A DNA stretch of 64,000 bases from CAVXJN01 sp963762165 (GTDB lineage: Bacteria; Pseudomonadota; Gammaproteobacteria; JASBUN01): contig CAVXJN010000003.1 of the NCBI GenBank assembly GCA_963762165.1, positions 310,001 to 374,000 on the forward strand, read 5' to 3'. Positions 45,581 to 55,600 of this stretch are shown in pieces. Both the position numbers and the translations under genes were made by a program. Position 1 is the stretch's first letter. Every line of letters starts with the position of its first letter. The notes under the pieces are model-generated. The model saw nothing but the letters and a program-made list of their open reading frames with translations. It was not told where the DNA came from and made no database searches.

Positions 45581-46765
45581 GTGGGGTTCCGACCTTCTAT
45601 CCATTCGGTGATCGGCGTCGCCGGGTTCGCAGCGACCGCTTGCGGCGCGGCACCCATCCCGAGCCTTGTCGCGCAGAACGAACCGGTCAATCTGACCCAC
45701 ACCTATCGCCGGGGCGAGCGGTTCGAGATGCGTACTGCCTACATTCAACAACCGGAAGCCAGCGGGGACAGCCGTGGCTTTCTGGGCCTGAAAATGAAGT
45801 CCAACCTCGGCGCGCACCTGCCTTTGCTACAAGCCGAAATCGATTACGGATCATTCGACCCACAATCGAGCCTTGCGCTCGACAACGAAAACCACCGCTC
45901 GGTGTGGTTCGGGGCTCAATCCGCCTGGCGGGATTTCCAATACGGTGTCAGCTATCAGTCCATGGGACTGAATTTCGTGCCGCTGGCACCGGTTGCGACA
46001 ACTGCGGCGCCAGGCACGAACCGTGTGGACGTATGGGGTCAACGTCAATTCGGAAAACTGGGTGTGCGGAGTTTTGCCTGGCACGCCACCGATCAAGCAC
46101 GCGCCGACAATGTCGGCAATCGCATGGCGGATACGGCTGTTGGCGCAGCCTTCAACTATGTGTTGTCCGCCGCGCCCCATATTGACGCCACGCTGTCCTA
46201 TTCGCGCCAAGTGAACAGTCACATCGACGATCCCAACCCGAATGCGGCCGACGACGTATTGAGTCACAATGTGTTCGGCTCGCTATCGATTCGTCGCAAG
46301 AGCTGGAACGCCACCGCATCGTCTTCTTATACGTACCGGGCAGATTGCTCGGCCGCGGAGGGCAACCCTTCGGACATCTGGACCGAGACCGTCGCCGCCA
46401 CCTATACGCCGCACCCGAACTTTTCGATCGCGCCGAGCTTCACCTACCAGGATGAAGCACAGAGCAACCACAGCCGTACCAGGACCCGCTCGGCGTCCGT
46501 GGCACTCAACTTCCGGCCCGCGGGCAGCTCCATCATGTTTACGGCGAATGGTTACATGGGAACCAGAAACAACGCGACCTGGCCGGCTCGGGCGACGAAT
46601 TTCAATACGCAAGCCGGCATTAGCATGCCGCTCCCGTTCGGTGATCCCGAACGGCGTACAGGTTCTCTGGCATTGCAACTCGGCTATTCGGAAACCAGCG
46701 ACGCCTACGCAAGCACGGAAGACTTGACTCTGCACTTCGATCTGACGCTGCACGAGTTCAATTGA
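45581..46765 (+). CDS. Putative outer-membrane beta-barrel protein
   Basis: A 394-residue protein with a signal peptide (VIGVAGFAATACGAA) and a long series of amphipathic strands such as FEMRTAYIQQ, FQYGVSYQSMGLNF, SVALNFRPAGSSIMFTANGY and LALQLGYSETSDAY. It ends LHFDLTLHEFN, with Phe next to last. It is paralogous over its whole length to the broken gene just upstream. GTG start at 45581 with GGGGAAG upstream. The closeness to opgGH is suggestive of envelope function, but no family or ligand is recognised. Confidence 0.6.
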   Translation: MGFRPSIHSVIGVAGFAATACGAAPIPSLVAQNEPVNLTHTYRRGERFEMRTAYIQQPEASGDSRGFLGLKMKSNLGAHLPLLQAEIDYGSFDPQSSLALDNENHRSVWFGAQSAWRDFQYGVSYQSMGLNFVPLAPVATTAAPGTNRVDVWGQRQFGKLGVRSFAWHATDQARADNVGNRMADTAVGAAFNYVLSAAPHIDATLSYSRQVNSHIDDPNPNAADDVLSHNVFGSLSIRRKSWNATASSSYTYRADCSAAEGNPSDIWTETVAATYTPHPNFSIAPSFTYQDEAQSNHSRTRTRSASVALNFRPAGSSIMFTANGYMGTRNNATWPARATNFNTQAGISMPLPFGDPERRTGSLALQLGYSETSDAYASTEDLTLHFDLTLHEFN

Positions 46766-46952
46766 ATTTGGCTGCCGACGACCGGCATGCTGCGCCTATG
46801 CACAGCCCGAATTCCGCGCACCCGTGCATGCTTACATTCGCTCGGTACGCACCACGTTCGACGCAATGCAGCCGTTGCAAAATTCCGCTCGGGCGCATTC
46901 GATCGCACCAGCGCACGCGACGATGACGCGCTCCCACCCGTGTCGCCCACGT

Positions 46953-47900
46953 TCAAGCAGCGGCGCCAAACCAGAAGTCCAGACCCTTGCGAAGGAACTC
47001 GTCGCACGACATGTAATGGGTGCCGTCGCAGGAAAACGTCACGCTCACTTTGCCGTTGAAGATATTGATGGTCGCCGCTCGCAGATAAAGGGTGTCATCC
47101 GATAGCCTTAGGCTTGCGAGCGTACTCAATATCGGGCCGATCAATTCGTCGGTAACGCAAGCATGCTCGGGGTAGGCACGCTTTGGGTACAGAAGACAAA
47201 TATCCGGATCGTTCAAGGCGTCCTGATCGAGAATTCGGTACCGATATGGATCGTCCAGGAGCCAGACAACCGCCTGACTGCTGGAAAAATGGAGCTGGCA
47301 TTGAAACGCGCCGCGTTCGGTAAGCAGCTCTTCCAGAATGGACAAGGCTTGGTCCAAACAGCGGTCCATCGGGCTTTCGACCCGGGTTTGTTGAAACAGG
47401 CCCGATCGAATCGCGGGATCTCCTTTGAATTGTTGCCAGTCGGTGGGTTCGTCGTACAGATCAGAGGTCACCGGCAAATGACGTAAGTCGAAATCCGCGC
47501 CCAGGTAGCCAAGGAGGCGTCCCTCGAAATGTACGGCTTGCAGCGCTGTGAGTGACGGCCGGTGTTTATTCAGGCTGATATAGGCGTCGGAAAGCAAGAA
47601 GCCCCAGTTAGGAACAGGCTCGCGCATATAGGGCCGCTGCGAGCGATCTCGGCCCCAGTGCTCGACCACGGTTGCGCCGCGTCCGATGTTGTCGCTGATT
47701 TGGATGCCATTGGCGTCCACGGCGTATAAATATGTGCAATATGGAATTCCGGAAAACAACCCGATGAGCGTTCGATTGAGTAATCCACGGCTTTCCCATA
47801 CGCACGTGCACTGCTCGGCGCTGCGGGCCAACGGGTCTTTGAGCATGCGTGCGAGTTCCTCACGCTGCCTATAAATGCAATCCTTCCATGACGGGTGCAT
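46953..47900 (-). CDS. PDC/Cache sensor-domain protein without output domain
   Basis: A 315-residue protein. The N-terminal half resembles a PDC sensor: a helix with RQREELARMLKDPLA, then TYLYAVDANGIQISDNIG, GRDRSQRPYMREPVP, ISLNKHRPSLTALQAVHFEG and LLGYLGADFDLRHLP. These are the usual strand and binding-pocket segments. No membrane helix or kinase, GGDEF or HAMP domain is seen. The C-terminal half (about 190-315) is unassigned. ATG at 47900 with GGAGG seven bases upstream. It may work as a soluble ligand-binding regulator. Confidence 0.7.
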   Translation of the reverse strand: MHPSWKDCIYRQREELARMLKDPLARSAEQCTCVWESRGLLNRTLIGLFSGIPYCTYLYAVDANGIQISDNIGRGATVVEHWGRDRSQRPYMREPVPNWGFLLSDAYISLNKHRPSLTALQAVHFEGRLLGYLGADFDLRHLPVTSDLYDEPTDWQQFKGDPAIRSGLFQQTRVESPMDRCLDQALSILEELLTERGAFQCQLHFSSSQAVVWLLDDPYRYRILDQDALNDPDICLLYPKRAYPEHACVTDELIGPILSTLASLRLSDDTLYLRAATINIFNGKVSVTFSCDGTHYMSCDEFLRKGLDFWFGAAA

Positions 47901-48178
47901 CGAATTCCTCCATAACTACAAGCAACGGCAGCGAACTGATCAACGTCGCCGGTTGCTGTAGTCCAAAATCGCAAGCGAACGTGTGTAAGTCTAGTTGAGC
48001 GGAGTGACTTCAATATGACTGGAAACGGGCGGCCCGGCATTTTGTCTCGCCGAGTGCACGGGCCCATCTCAGGCGGGAAACGAAACGCTACACTCGAACC
48101 CTGAAGTCGTTGAAGATGTTTCCGGCTGGATACAATAGCGAGCCGTCCGCTCGTCCGGTATTGCGCCGGACGCGGCGC

Positions 48179-48772
48179 TCAAGCGCTCTGCGCGGGGCGT
48201 GCGTCCGGCACCAAGTCATAAACCCGGTTACGGACGCGCTGCTCTTGGTCGGGCGCGCATAGAGACTCGCTCAACAAAGTCAGTATTTCGGCTGCGGCGT
48301 AGGGCGCATAGGAAAGTTGCTTTTCGATCGCGTCTTCGAGTATCGCGAGCATCTTATCGATGTTGTCACCGGCCAGCCCCAGGTGTGTATCGCGCACTTG
48401 GTGCAACTCCTTCACTCGCTGCAGCTGCAGCATGGGATGGTCGGCTTCGCTTTCGACATAGCGCAGTCGCCCGCTCTCCAGTCCGCGTTGCAGCGGGTGG
48501 AGTGGGAGACAGTGGGGATCGAAGGGATTGTCGATCGAGAGCGCATGCACGCGGCCGAACGGCGCTATCACCATCCACCGGTGGTAAGGCCCACTCTCGC
48601 CCGAGATCGAAACTGTACCTTCGTAGATTTGCCCTTCGGAGACGGTGTGCATGTGTACCCCCCGCAGCTTGACGATGAAACCCACTTCCCCAGTGGCCAG
48701 AGTCGGCTCGAATGTGGCCGGATCATAGCACGGTGGATCCGGCGCGCGCCCACACCAAGGGCTCCCCCACAT
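48179..48772 (-). CDS. Uncharacterised protein
   Basis: An open frame of 197 residues from an ATG at 48772; a TTG at 48829 would give 216. The central part GEVGFIVKLRGVHMHTVSEG and YEGTVSISGESGPYHRWMVI looks like a small beta-rich domain. It is followed by a helical segment (LHQVRDTHLGLAGDNIDKML, EDAIEKQLSYAPYAAAEILT). No signal or membrane helix. The N-terminus is uncertain because a competing frame overlaps it. I do not recognise a family. Confidence 0.5.
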   Translation of the reverse strand: MWGSPWCGRAPDPPCYDPATFEPTLATGEVGFIVKLRGVHMHTVSEGQIYEGTVSISGESGPYHRWMVIAPFGRVHALSIDNPFDPHCLPLHPLQRGLESGRLRYVESEADHPMLQLQRVKELHQVRDTHLGLAGDNIDKMLAILEDAIEKQLSYAPYAAAEILTLLSESLCAPDQEQRVRNRVYDLVPDARPAQSA

Positions 48773-48912
48773 CCGAGCAAGTGCGGCAGCTGCTGCCGCC
48801 CCTTGGCGATCAACATGCCTTCGGAACAAGCTGATTTACACCGTTTTTTTAACAGTCACCGTTTTGCGCAGCGCACAAGTCCATACCCACACTAAAAAAT
48901 CGCTTTTGGCAC

Positions 48913-49170
48913 GTGTTGCGTCAACCGGCGTCTGGCCGTATCCGCTGTCGCGCGGTCCTTCGGCGTCCACACGCCGTCTTTCTTATTCGAGGCAGTGGAT
49001 TAGCGGACTTCAATTACAACTTCGGGGGCAGCGCGACGATCTTTGAAGGCGAGTTGTGGACCAGAGCCGAATTCGTCTCGGTGGCCAGGGCGTCAGTGCC
49101 CGAGCCGGGAACCTTGATGCTGTTGCTTGGCAGCGTGGTTGGCATGTTCGCCTTTCGGCGCCGCGCCTGA
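48913..49170 (+). pseudogene. PEP-CTERM protein remnant (sorting tail)
   Basis: The frame ends SVPEPGTLMLLLGSVVGMFA followed by FRRRA. That is a textbook PEP-CTERM signal: VPEP, one membrane helix, then an Arg cluster. The preceding residues ADFNYNFGGSATIFEGELWT look like the end of a secreted beta protein, but no signal peptide or body lies upstream in frame, so only the 3' end of a gene appears to remain. A good terminator follows at 49201-49224, indicating a former or present plus-strand transcript. Confidence 0.65.
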
Positions 49171-49200
49171 AGAAGGTAAAGCACCAAGCCCACGCAACGG

Positions 49201-49224
49201 GCCGCCTCAGGGCGGCTTTTTTTT
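49201..49224 (+). terminator. Intrinsic terminator after the PEP-CTERM tail
   Basis: GCCGCC, loop TCAG, GGCGGC followed by eight T residues, 30 bases downstream of the PEP-CTERM stop. Confidence 0.9.
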
Positions 49225-49264
49225 GGTGGCCGCGGATTTCGTCCTGCAAGTGTCAAAACGCGTT

Positions 49265-50551
49265 TCAACCATCTCCAGAATCAGCGATGTGCGTTCCGAC
49301 TGTCGGTACCCTGACCAAATTCAGCCTATCGCGTTGATTGAACGTGAAGCGCGGCTCGAATGCGCTGAAGAGATCCAGGTAATTTTCCACTTTGCGCGTC
49401 ATCAGAAAGCGTTTTGCCACGGTGTCCCGCGCATGAACCCCCAACGTGCGGCGCAGTTGCGGATCTTTCAAAAGCTGCACCAGACGTTGCGCTGCCTGTG
49501 CGATTCCCGACACCAGAAAGCCGTTACTGCCATCTTCGATCTGGTGACGCAGGCCGCCGCAGTCGCCGGCGATCACCGCACTGCCTTTCCACATCGCTTC
49601 CGTGGCGGTAAGCCCGAAACCTTCACGCAAAGATTTCTGCAACACCACGGCCGCGTGACGCTGGAGTGCATTGACCAGCACACTGTCTTCCGCGGTGAGA
49701 ATGATGATGCGCTCCTCGCGACAACCAAGCAGGGATTCGAAAACTTCCTGACCTTCCGGATCGTCGGTGGCAACGTTTCCCAGCAGCACCAAAGTGGCAT
49801 CGACTTCCTCGCGGGCCAATTTGAATGCCTCGATCACGCCCATGGGATCTTTCCAACGGTCGAAGCGCGAAATTTGCGCCACGATCGGCAAATCGTCCGG
49901 GATATCGTAATGGCGCAGGCGGTTGGCGATTTCCTCGGTGCTCAATTCAGCGTTTTTGAGCGAGAATGGGTTGATCGCCGGCATAATGGCCACCTGCGGC
50001 GGCACCACCTGTTGCGCGTATTCCGGTAACGACACCACCATGCCGTCGTATTGGTCGACGAATTGGCGTAGATATCCCCAAACTTCCGGGTGGGGCTGTG
50101 ACAGGTCGAGGTGACAACGCCATATCCATGGACAGGTGCGCCGGTAATGGTTGATCAATGGCAGCGGTTGCGGATCGTGGACCACGACAAAGTCGTAGTC
50201 CATGTCCATACGCATGGCATTCTGGACGATGACCTCCTCATAGACTTCCTTCTTCAGATCGGTGAGGTTGATGCCAGCGCCCTGCAGCGCGTTGTGTAGT
50301 TTCTTGGTGACAGTGAAGAAGTCAGGGCTACCTTGGATCAAGCGCCAATCGGCTTTGAGTCCGAGACTTCGGGTCAACAAGGTTTCAGACGACAGCATTT
50401 CGGCGACGCCGCCACCATAGAATGTGGAACTCACGTGCAGCACCCGCATGTCCCGCAGCCGGTGGGCCTTATGCAGAATACGCTCGGCCGCTTCTTCGCC
50501 GATCAATGGCGAGTAGTCGTCAATGTCCACCATCCAGGAGTGTTTCTTCAT
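49265..50551 (-). CDS. treT: Trehalose synthase TreT-like glycosyltransferase
   Basis: A 428-residue GT4-family enzyme. The N-terminal domain has RVLHVSSTFYGGGVAEMLSS and FFTVTKKLHNALQG, marks of the TreT group. The C-terminal nucleotide-sugar domain has IVAQISRFDRWKDPMGVIEAF and the E-x7-E motif SLREGFGLTATEAMWKGSAV. TreT enzymes make trehalose from NDP-glucose and glucose, reversibly. The ATG at 50551 gives the normal length; the frame stays open for another 55 codons upstream that look non-coding. No other trehalose gene is near. Confidence 0.8.
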   Translation of the reverse strand: MKKHSWMVDIDDYSPLIGEEAAERILHKAHRLRDMRVLHVSSTFYGGGVAEMLSSETLLTRSLGLKADWRLIQGSPDFFTVTKKLHNALQGAGINLTDLKKEVYEEVIVQNAMRMDMDYDFVVVHDPQPLPLINHYRRTCPWIWRCHLDLSQPHPEVWGYLRQFVDQYDGMVVSLPEYAQQVVPPQVAIMPAINPFSLKNAELSTEEIANRLRHYDIPDDLPIVAQISRFDRWKDPMGVIEAFKLAREEVDATLVLLGNVATDDPEGQEVFESLLGCREERIIILTAEDSVLVNALQRHAAVVLQKSLREGFGLTATEAMWKGSAVIAGDCGGLRHQIEDGSNGFLVSGIAQAAQRLVQLLKDPQLRRTLGVHARDTVAKRFLMTRKVENYLDLFSAFEPRFTFNQRDRLNLVRVPTVGTHIADSGDG

Positions 50552-50811
50552 GGCGCTGATTCCGGTCGGTGTTGGGTTTGCGCTGACGGGTCGAGAAGCG
50601 TCGGTTACGCCACTGCGCATCCGCGTACAGTGAGCCGCAGGTTCAAGCGTAGCCTGTGGATTTTGCTGCGCGACTGTCCGGCAACAATGCGCGTCGGCTT
50701 TGGGCACCGTCGACATCCGATGCGTCGGGCCTTCGATTTCGCCGAGGGCGGATGCCGCAGCGGTTCACTGCCGCCGGTCAAGAGCCGGGGCTGGGGTGCC
50801 GGGCGCTGAAT

Positions 50812-52620
50812 TCAAGCTTCGTTGCAATGCAGATACGCGCGCCACCCGCCCAACGCGGTAATGTCCTCCGCATCTTCCGTGGCGCTGGCCTCGCACATGA
50901 AACCGCTCACCCAGGTGCCGTCCTGCAGTTCGACTTTGCCGATACCGAGGGGAAAGGGGATCCCTTCGACGAATGAGCCCACCTGCTCCCGCGGCAATGC
51001 CCAAACCTCCACTTCGATTCCCGTGCCGTATTCCGATCTTACCAAGCCCGGACGTTGCGGCGGACTACCTGGAAGCGCGAACAGGCGGTAACGATCGCTG
51101 GTGCGGGTGCGGCGCAGGAGCCGGCCGCCCCGACCGGTCAGTTGTGGGTTGAGCGCCAGACCTTCCATGTGCGCGCCACATACCGCCAGCGACATCCACG
51201 CGTCCGCCGCCAGCGGAGGGGCGGCCGGCAGCGGCAGATCACTCACGCCCAGAGCGAGACCCGCCGCGCGGTGCAAACGGTCCGCCAGGCCCAACAGCAC
51301 CCGGTCGCTGCCCGCCGGCGCGCAGACGGTGACGCCGAAGGGCAAGCCTGGGGCTTGGAAACCTGTAGGCACGGCGACCGCCGCCAGGTCCAGCAGATTC
51401 ATGAAATTGGTGTAATAACCAAGATTGGAGTTTAATTTAATCGGATCTGTAAGTATCTGATCGATGGTATAGGTCGTTCCGGCAGTGGGGGTCAGCAGGA
51501 CGTCAATCTGGCGCCACACCGGGGAGACGGCGCGCTGCAGTTCGGCCAGCCGGTACTGTGCCTGAAACGCCGCGACGGCCCGCGGGGCGGCGCCGCCTTC
51601 TATGATGGCGCGGGTTACGGGGTGCAACGCGTCGGCCTGCGCTTGCAGAAAGCCTTCGATCGCAGCATAGCGCTCCGCCACCCAGGGCCCTTCGTACAAA
51701 AGTTTAGCCGCCTCTAAAAATGGAGAAAAGTCTATTTCAACCGGTTCGCCACCCAGCGCCCGTAGTTTCGCGTTTGCCTGGTCGAACAATTGCGCAGCGC
51801 CCGAATCGCCGAAGAACTCCAGTTGCGCCGGCCGCGGTACACCGTAGCGGAACCCGCCGGCCAACTCCGGCAACGGCGACCACGGCGCCTGTCGGGCGAA
51901 AGGATCCGCGGCGTCGAAGACTGCGGCCACCTCATAGACCCTGGCTGCGTCGGCGCTGTCGAGTGCGAACACCGAGACACAGTCCAGCGTCCGGCAGGCC
52001 GGCACGACGCCGGCGGTGGACAAGACCCCGCGACTCGGCTTGAGTCCGACCAGATTGTTGAGCGACGCGGGCACACGTCCCGAGCCGGCGGTATCGGTAC
52101 CCAGGGCGAAGCTCACCTGGCCGCAGGCCACCGCTACCGCCGAGCCGGAGCTGGAACCTCCGGCGATGTAATCCGGATCGAAGGCGTTGGCACACACCCC
52201 ATAGGGCGAGCGCGTGCCCACCAGCCCGGTGGCGAACTGGTCCAGGTTGGTCTTGCCGATGGGAATGGCGCCAGCTGCGATCAGGCGTTCGACCACGAAC
52301 GCGCTGCGCTCGGGCACGTATGCAAATTCGGGGCAACCAGCCGTGGTCGGTACACCAGCCAGGTCGATGTTGTCCTTGATGGCGAATGGGATGCCATACA
52401 AAGGCAAGGCGTCCGGGGCGCGATCTTCCAGGGCCCGCAGATACGGTTGCAACTCCGTGCGGGTCAGACATGTGATCCAGATGTTACGCTCCGGGCGTTC
52501 GGCAATGCGCGCGAGCACGCTATCGACCACTTCTGCCGGCGTGAAGCGTCCCGTGCGGTAACCTTCCTGCAGGAACGCGATGTGCAGCGGCGTGCCGGAG
52601 GCAAGGGTGTTGGTCGCCAT
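50812..52620 (-). CDS. atzF: Allophanate hydrolase
   Basis: A 602-residue amidase-signature enzyme with a C-terminal extension (about 470-602) as in AtzF. The catalytic set is visible: Lys82 in PFAIKDNID, the cis-Ser in AGGSSSGSAVAVA (about 157) and nucleophile Ser180 in GTDTAGSGRVPAS. It cleaves allophanate to two ammonia and two CO2. The ATG at 52620 overlaps the stop of the carboxylase gene (TGATG), so the pair is translationally coupled. It is the last step of the urea or guanidine carboxylation route. Confidence 0.93.
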   Translation of the reverse strand: MATNTLASGTPLHIAFLQEGYRTGRFTPAEVVDSVLARIAERPERNIWITCLTRTELQPYLRALEDRAPDALPLYGIPFAIKDNIDLAGVPTTAGCPEFAYVPERSAFVVERLIAAGAIPIGKTNLDQFATGLVGTRSPYGVCANAFDPDYIAGGSSSGSAVAVACGQVSFALGTDTAGSGRVPASLNNLVGLKPSRGVLSTAGVVPACRTLDCVSVFALDSADAARVYEVAAVFDAADPFARQAPWSPLPELAGGFRYGVPRPAQLEFFGDSGAAQLFDQANAKLRALGGEPVEIDFSPFLEAAKLLYEGPWVAERYAAIEGFLQAQADALHPVTRAIIEGGAAPRAVAAFQAQYRLAELQRAVSPVWRQIDVLLTPTAGTTYTIDQILTDPIKLNSNLGYYTNFMNLLDLAAVAVPTGFQAPGLPFGVTVCAPAGSDRVLLGLADRLHRAAGLALGVSDLPLPAAPPLAADAWMSLAVCGAHMEGLALNPQLTGRGGRLLRRTRTSDRYRLFALPGSPPQRPGLVRSEYGTGIEVEVWALPREQVGSFVEGIPFPLGIGKVELQDGTWVSGFMCEASATEDAEDITALGGWRAYLHCNEA

Positions 52621-55600
52621 CAGGTTTGCGCCTCCAGTTCGATAATCACCAACGCCTGGCCGGCGGCGACCGGATCGCCCTGGGCACACAAAACCTCCTG
52701 CACTACGCCAGCCTCGTCGGCCTCGATCGCCACTTCCATCTTCATCGCTTCGACGACTACCAGGACCTGTTCCAGCTCTAGCCGGTCGCCGGCTTTGACC
52801 GAAACGTCCCAGACGCTTCCGGTCACCGGCGAAGCGACTGCCACACAACCTGGTGGAATCTCGAACGGCGCATCGGAGCCGGCGGCGTCGCCCGCGATGT
52901 CCGCTTGATACTCGGCTTGTCCGGCTTGCAGCCAGCACTGGCGTTCGGCATCGAATGCCGCTTGCTGGCGCTGCTTGAAGGCAGCGATGTCGGCACCGTG
53001 GTTACGTAGAAACTGGTTGTACTGGCGCAGGTTCAAAGTGGTGTGCTCCACTTTGAGCGAAAACTCGCCGTGCACGAATGCCTCGCGCATGCGACCGAGT
53101 TCTTCGGCGCTCACCGGATAGAAGCGGATCTGGTCGAAGAAACGCAACAACCATTGCTTACCGTCGCTGAAGTCGTTGGTCTGCTGATATCGGTTCCACA
53201 TCTGCACCGTGCGGCCGACGAACTGATAGCCGCCAGGGCCCTCCATGCCGTACACGCACAAATAGGCGCCGCCGATGCCCACCGCGTTTTCGGGCGTCCA
53301 TGTACGCGCCGGATTGTATTTGGTGGTGACCAAACGATGGCGTGGGTCCATGGGGGTGGCCACGGGCGCGCCCAGGTAGACATCGCCCAGGCCCATGACC
53401 AGATAACGGGCGTTGAACAGAATTTCCTTGACCTGCTCGGTGTCTTCGAGGCCGTTGATGCGACGAATGAATTCGATATTGCTGGGACACCAGGGTGCGT
53501 CCGGCCGCACGGATTGCATGTATTTGTCGATGGCAAGCCGGGTGGACGGATCGTCCCACGACAGGGGGAGATGCACGATCCGACTCGGCACTTCCATGTC
53601 CTCGATCGCCGGCAGCGCACGCTCGGCGATCAACAACGCCGCCAGCAAATCGTGCTGGGACAGGCCGCGACTGTCGTAATGAACTTGCAGGGAACGGATT
53701 CCCGGCGTCAGATCGACGATGCCCGGCAGGGCGCGCGCCTGCAGTGCCTGCATCAACGCATGCACGCGAAAACGTAAATTGAGATCGAGCGCTTGCTCGC
53801 CGTATTCGATCAGCAGATATTTGTCGCCCGCCTGGCGGTAGCACACGGCGACCGGGTTGTCGGGGGGGTGCAGGCGATGCAGAACCGGACCGGCCCCGGC
53901 GCTCGGCACCAATGATTCGGCCTTCACGGTCACGGACTCTTCCAACGACTCGACGATGCGCTCCTGCGCACGTTCCATCGCCACCGCCTGGTCGACGCCA
54001 ATACAGTGAAATCGGATCTTGTCACCGGGTTTGAGCTGGCCGAGTTTCCAGAGTTCCGCCTGCACGATGGTAGCCGGGCAGACGAAGCCGCCCAGGCTCG
54101 GACCATCGGGCCCGAGGATCACCGGCATGTCTCCAGTGAAGTCGATCGCGCCAATGGCGTAGGCATTATCGTGAATGTTGGAGGGATGCAGACCGGCTTC
54201 GCCGCCGTCGTCGCGCGCCCACTGCGGTTTCGGACCGATCAGGCGCACCCCGGTGCGGCTGGAGTTGTAATGCACTTCCCAATCGGTGGCGAAGAACATT
54301 TCGATGTCTTCGCTCGTGAAGAAATCCGGCGCACCGTGGGGACCGTAGAGCACCGCGATATCCCAACGCGAGCCGTAGGTCGGCACCAATACGTCCGGGA
54401 GCGCTTTGGCGGGCGCCGCGCTCAGCGGCGCCGCCAGCCGCAACACGTCGCCCACGCGTAGCGCGCGACCGGCGTGTCCGCCGAACTGGCCGAGCGTGAA
54501 CGTCGTGCGACTACCCATGTAGCACGGCACGTCGAGCCCACCGGCGATCGTCAGATACGCGCGATTGCCCGCGCTCTGGATACTGCGCAGCTTCAGTGTC
54601 GCGCCCGCGGCAACGCGCACCGGTCGCCAGAACGGGATCACCTCGTCGTTCAGGACCGCCTGCATCGGCGCGCCGGTCAGCGCGATCACCGCGTCGCAAT
54701 TGAACCGCAGCGTCGGGCCGGTGACGGTGATCTCCAAGGCCGCCATGCCGTCGGGGTTGCCGACGATGCGGTTGCCAAGACGCATCGCGTAGTGATCCAT
54801 GGGACCCGACGGCGGTACGCCGACGTCCCAATAACCCGTCCTTCCCGGATAGTCGACGACAATGGTCTGCGTTCCTGCAGCCACCACGTCCATCGTGTTT
54901 GGACGGTAAACGAAGCGGTCGAGGTAGCGGGTGTAATGTTCGCAGCGGGCGAACACCGGGTCCTGCATGACTTGGCGCAGATAATCCAGATTGGTTTCGA
55001 ATCCGGCCAGTTCAGTGTCCGCCAGTGCTTCACGCAGTCGCACCAGCGCCTGGTCTCGATCGTCCGCCTTGGCGATCACCTTGGCGAGCATCGGGTCGTA
55101 GTGGGCACTGACCTCGGTTCCCCGCTCAACCCAGGTGTCGACCCGCAGATCTGCGGCGAACCGCACTTCGGTCAGCACGCCGCTGGCCGGTTGAAACTGT
55201 TTGTTGGGATCTTCCGCATATACGCGCGCCTGGATGGCACTGCCCTGGGGTTGGTGGCGATAGTCGCGCAGGAATGCGCTTTCGCCGGCGGCGACGCGCA
55301 CCATCCATTCCACCAGGTCGACGCCCGTGACTTCTTCGGTAACGCCGTGTTCCACTTGCAGCCTGGTGTTGACCTCAAGAAAGTAGAACTGTTCGCTGGC
55401 GGCATCGAACACGAATTCCACCGTGCCCGCGGAACGGTACTGCACCGCTGCGCCAAGGCGTACCGCCGCGTCCAACAATGCGGTTCGAACCTGGTCGGTG
55501 ATTCCCGGCGCCGGCGTTTCCTCCACTACTTTTTGGTTGCGCCGCTGAAGAGAGCAGTCCCGTTCGCCCAACGCGGTCACCTGGCCAGCGCCGTCGCCGA

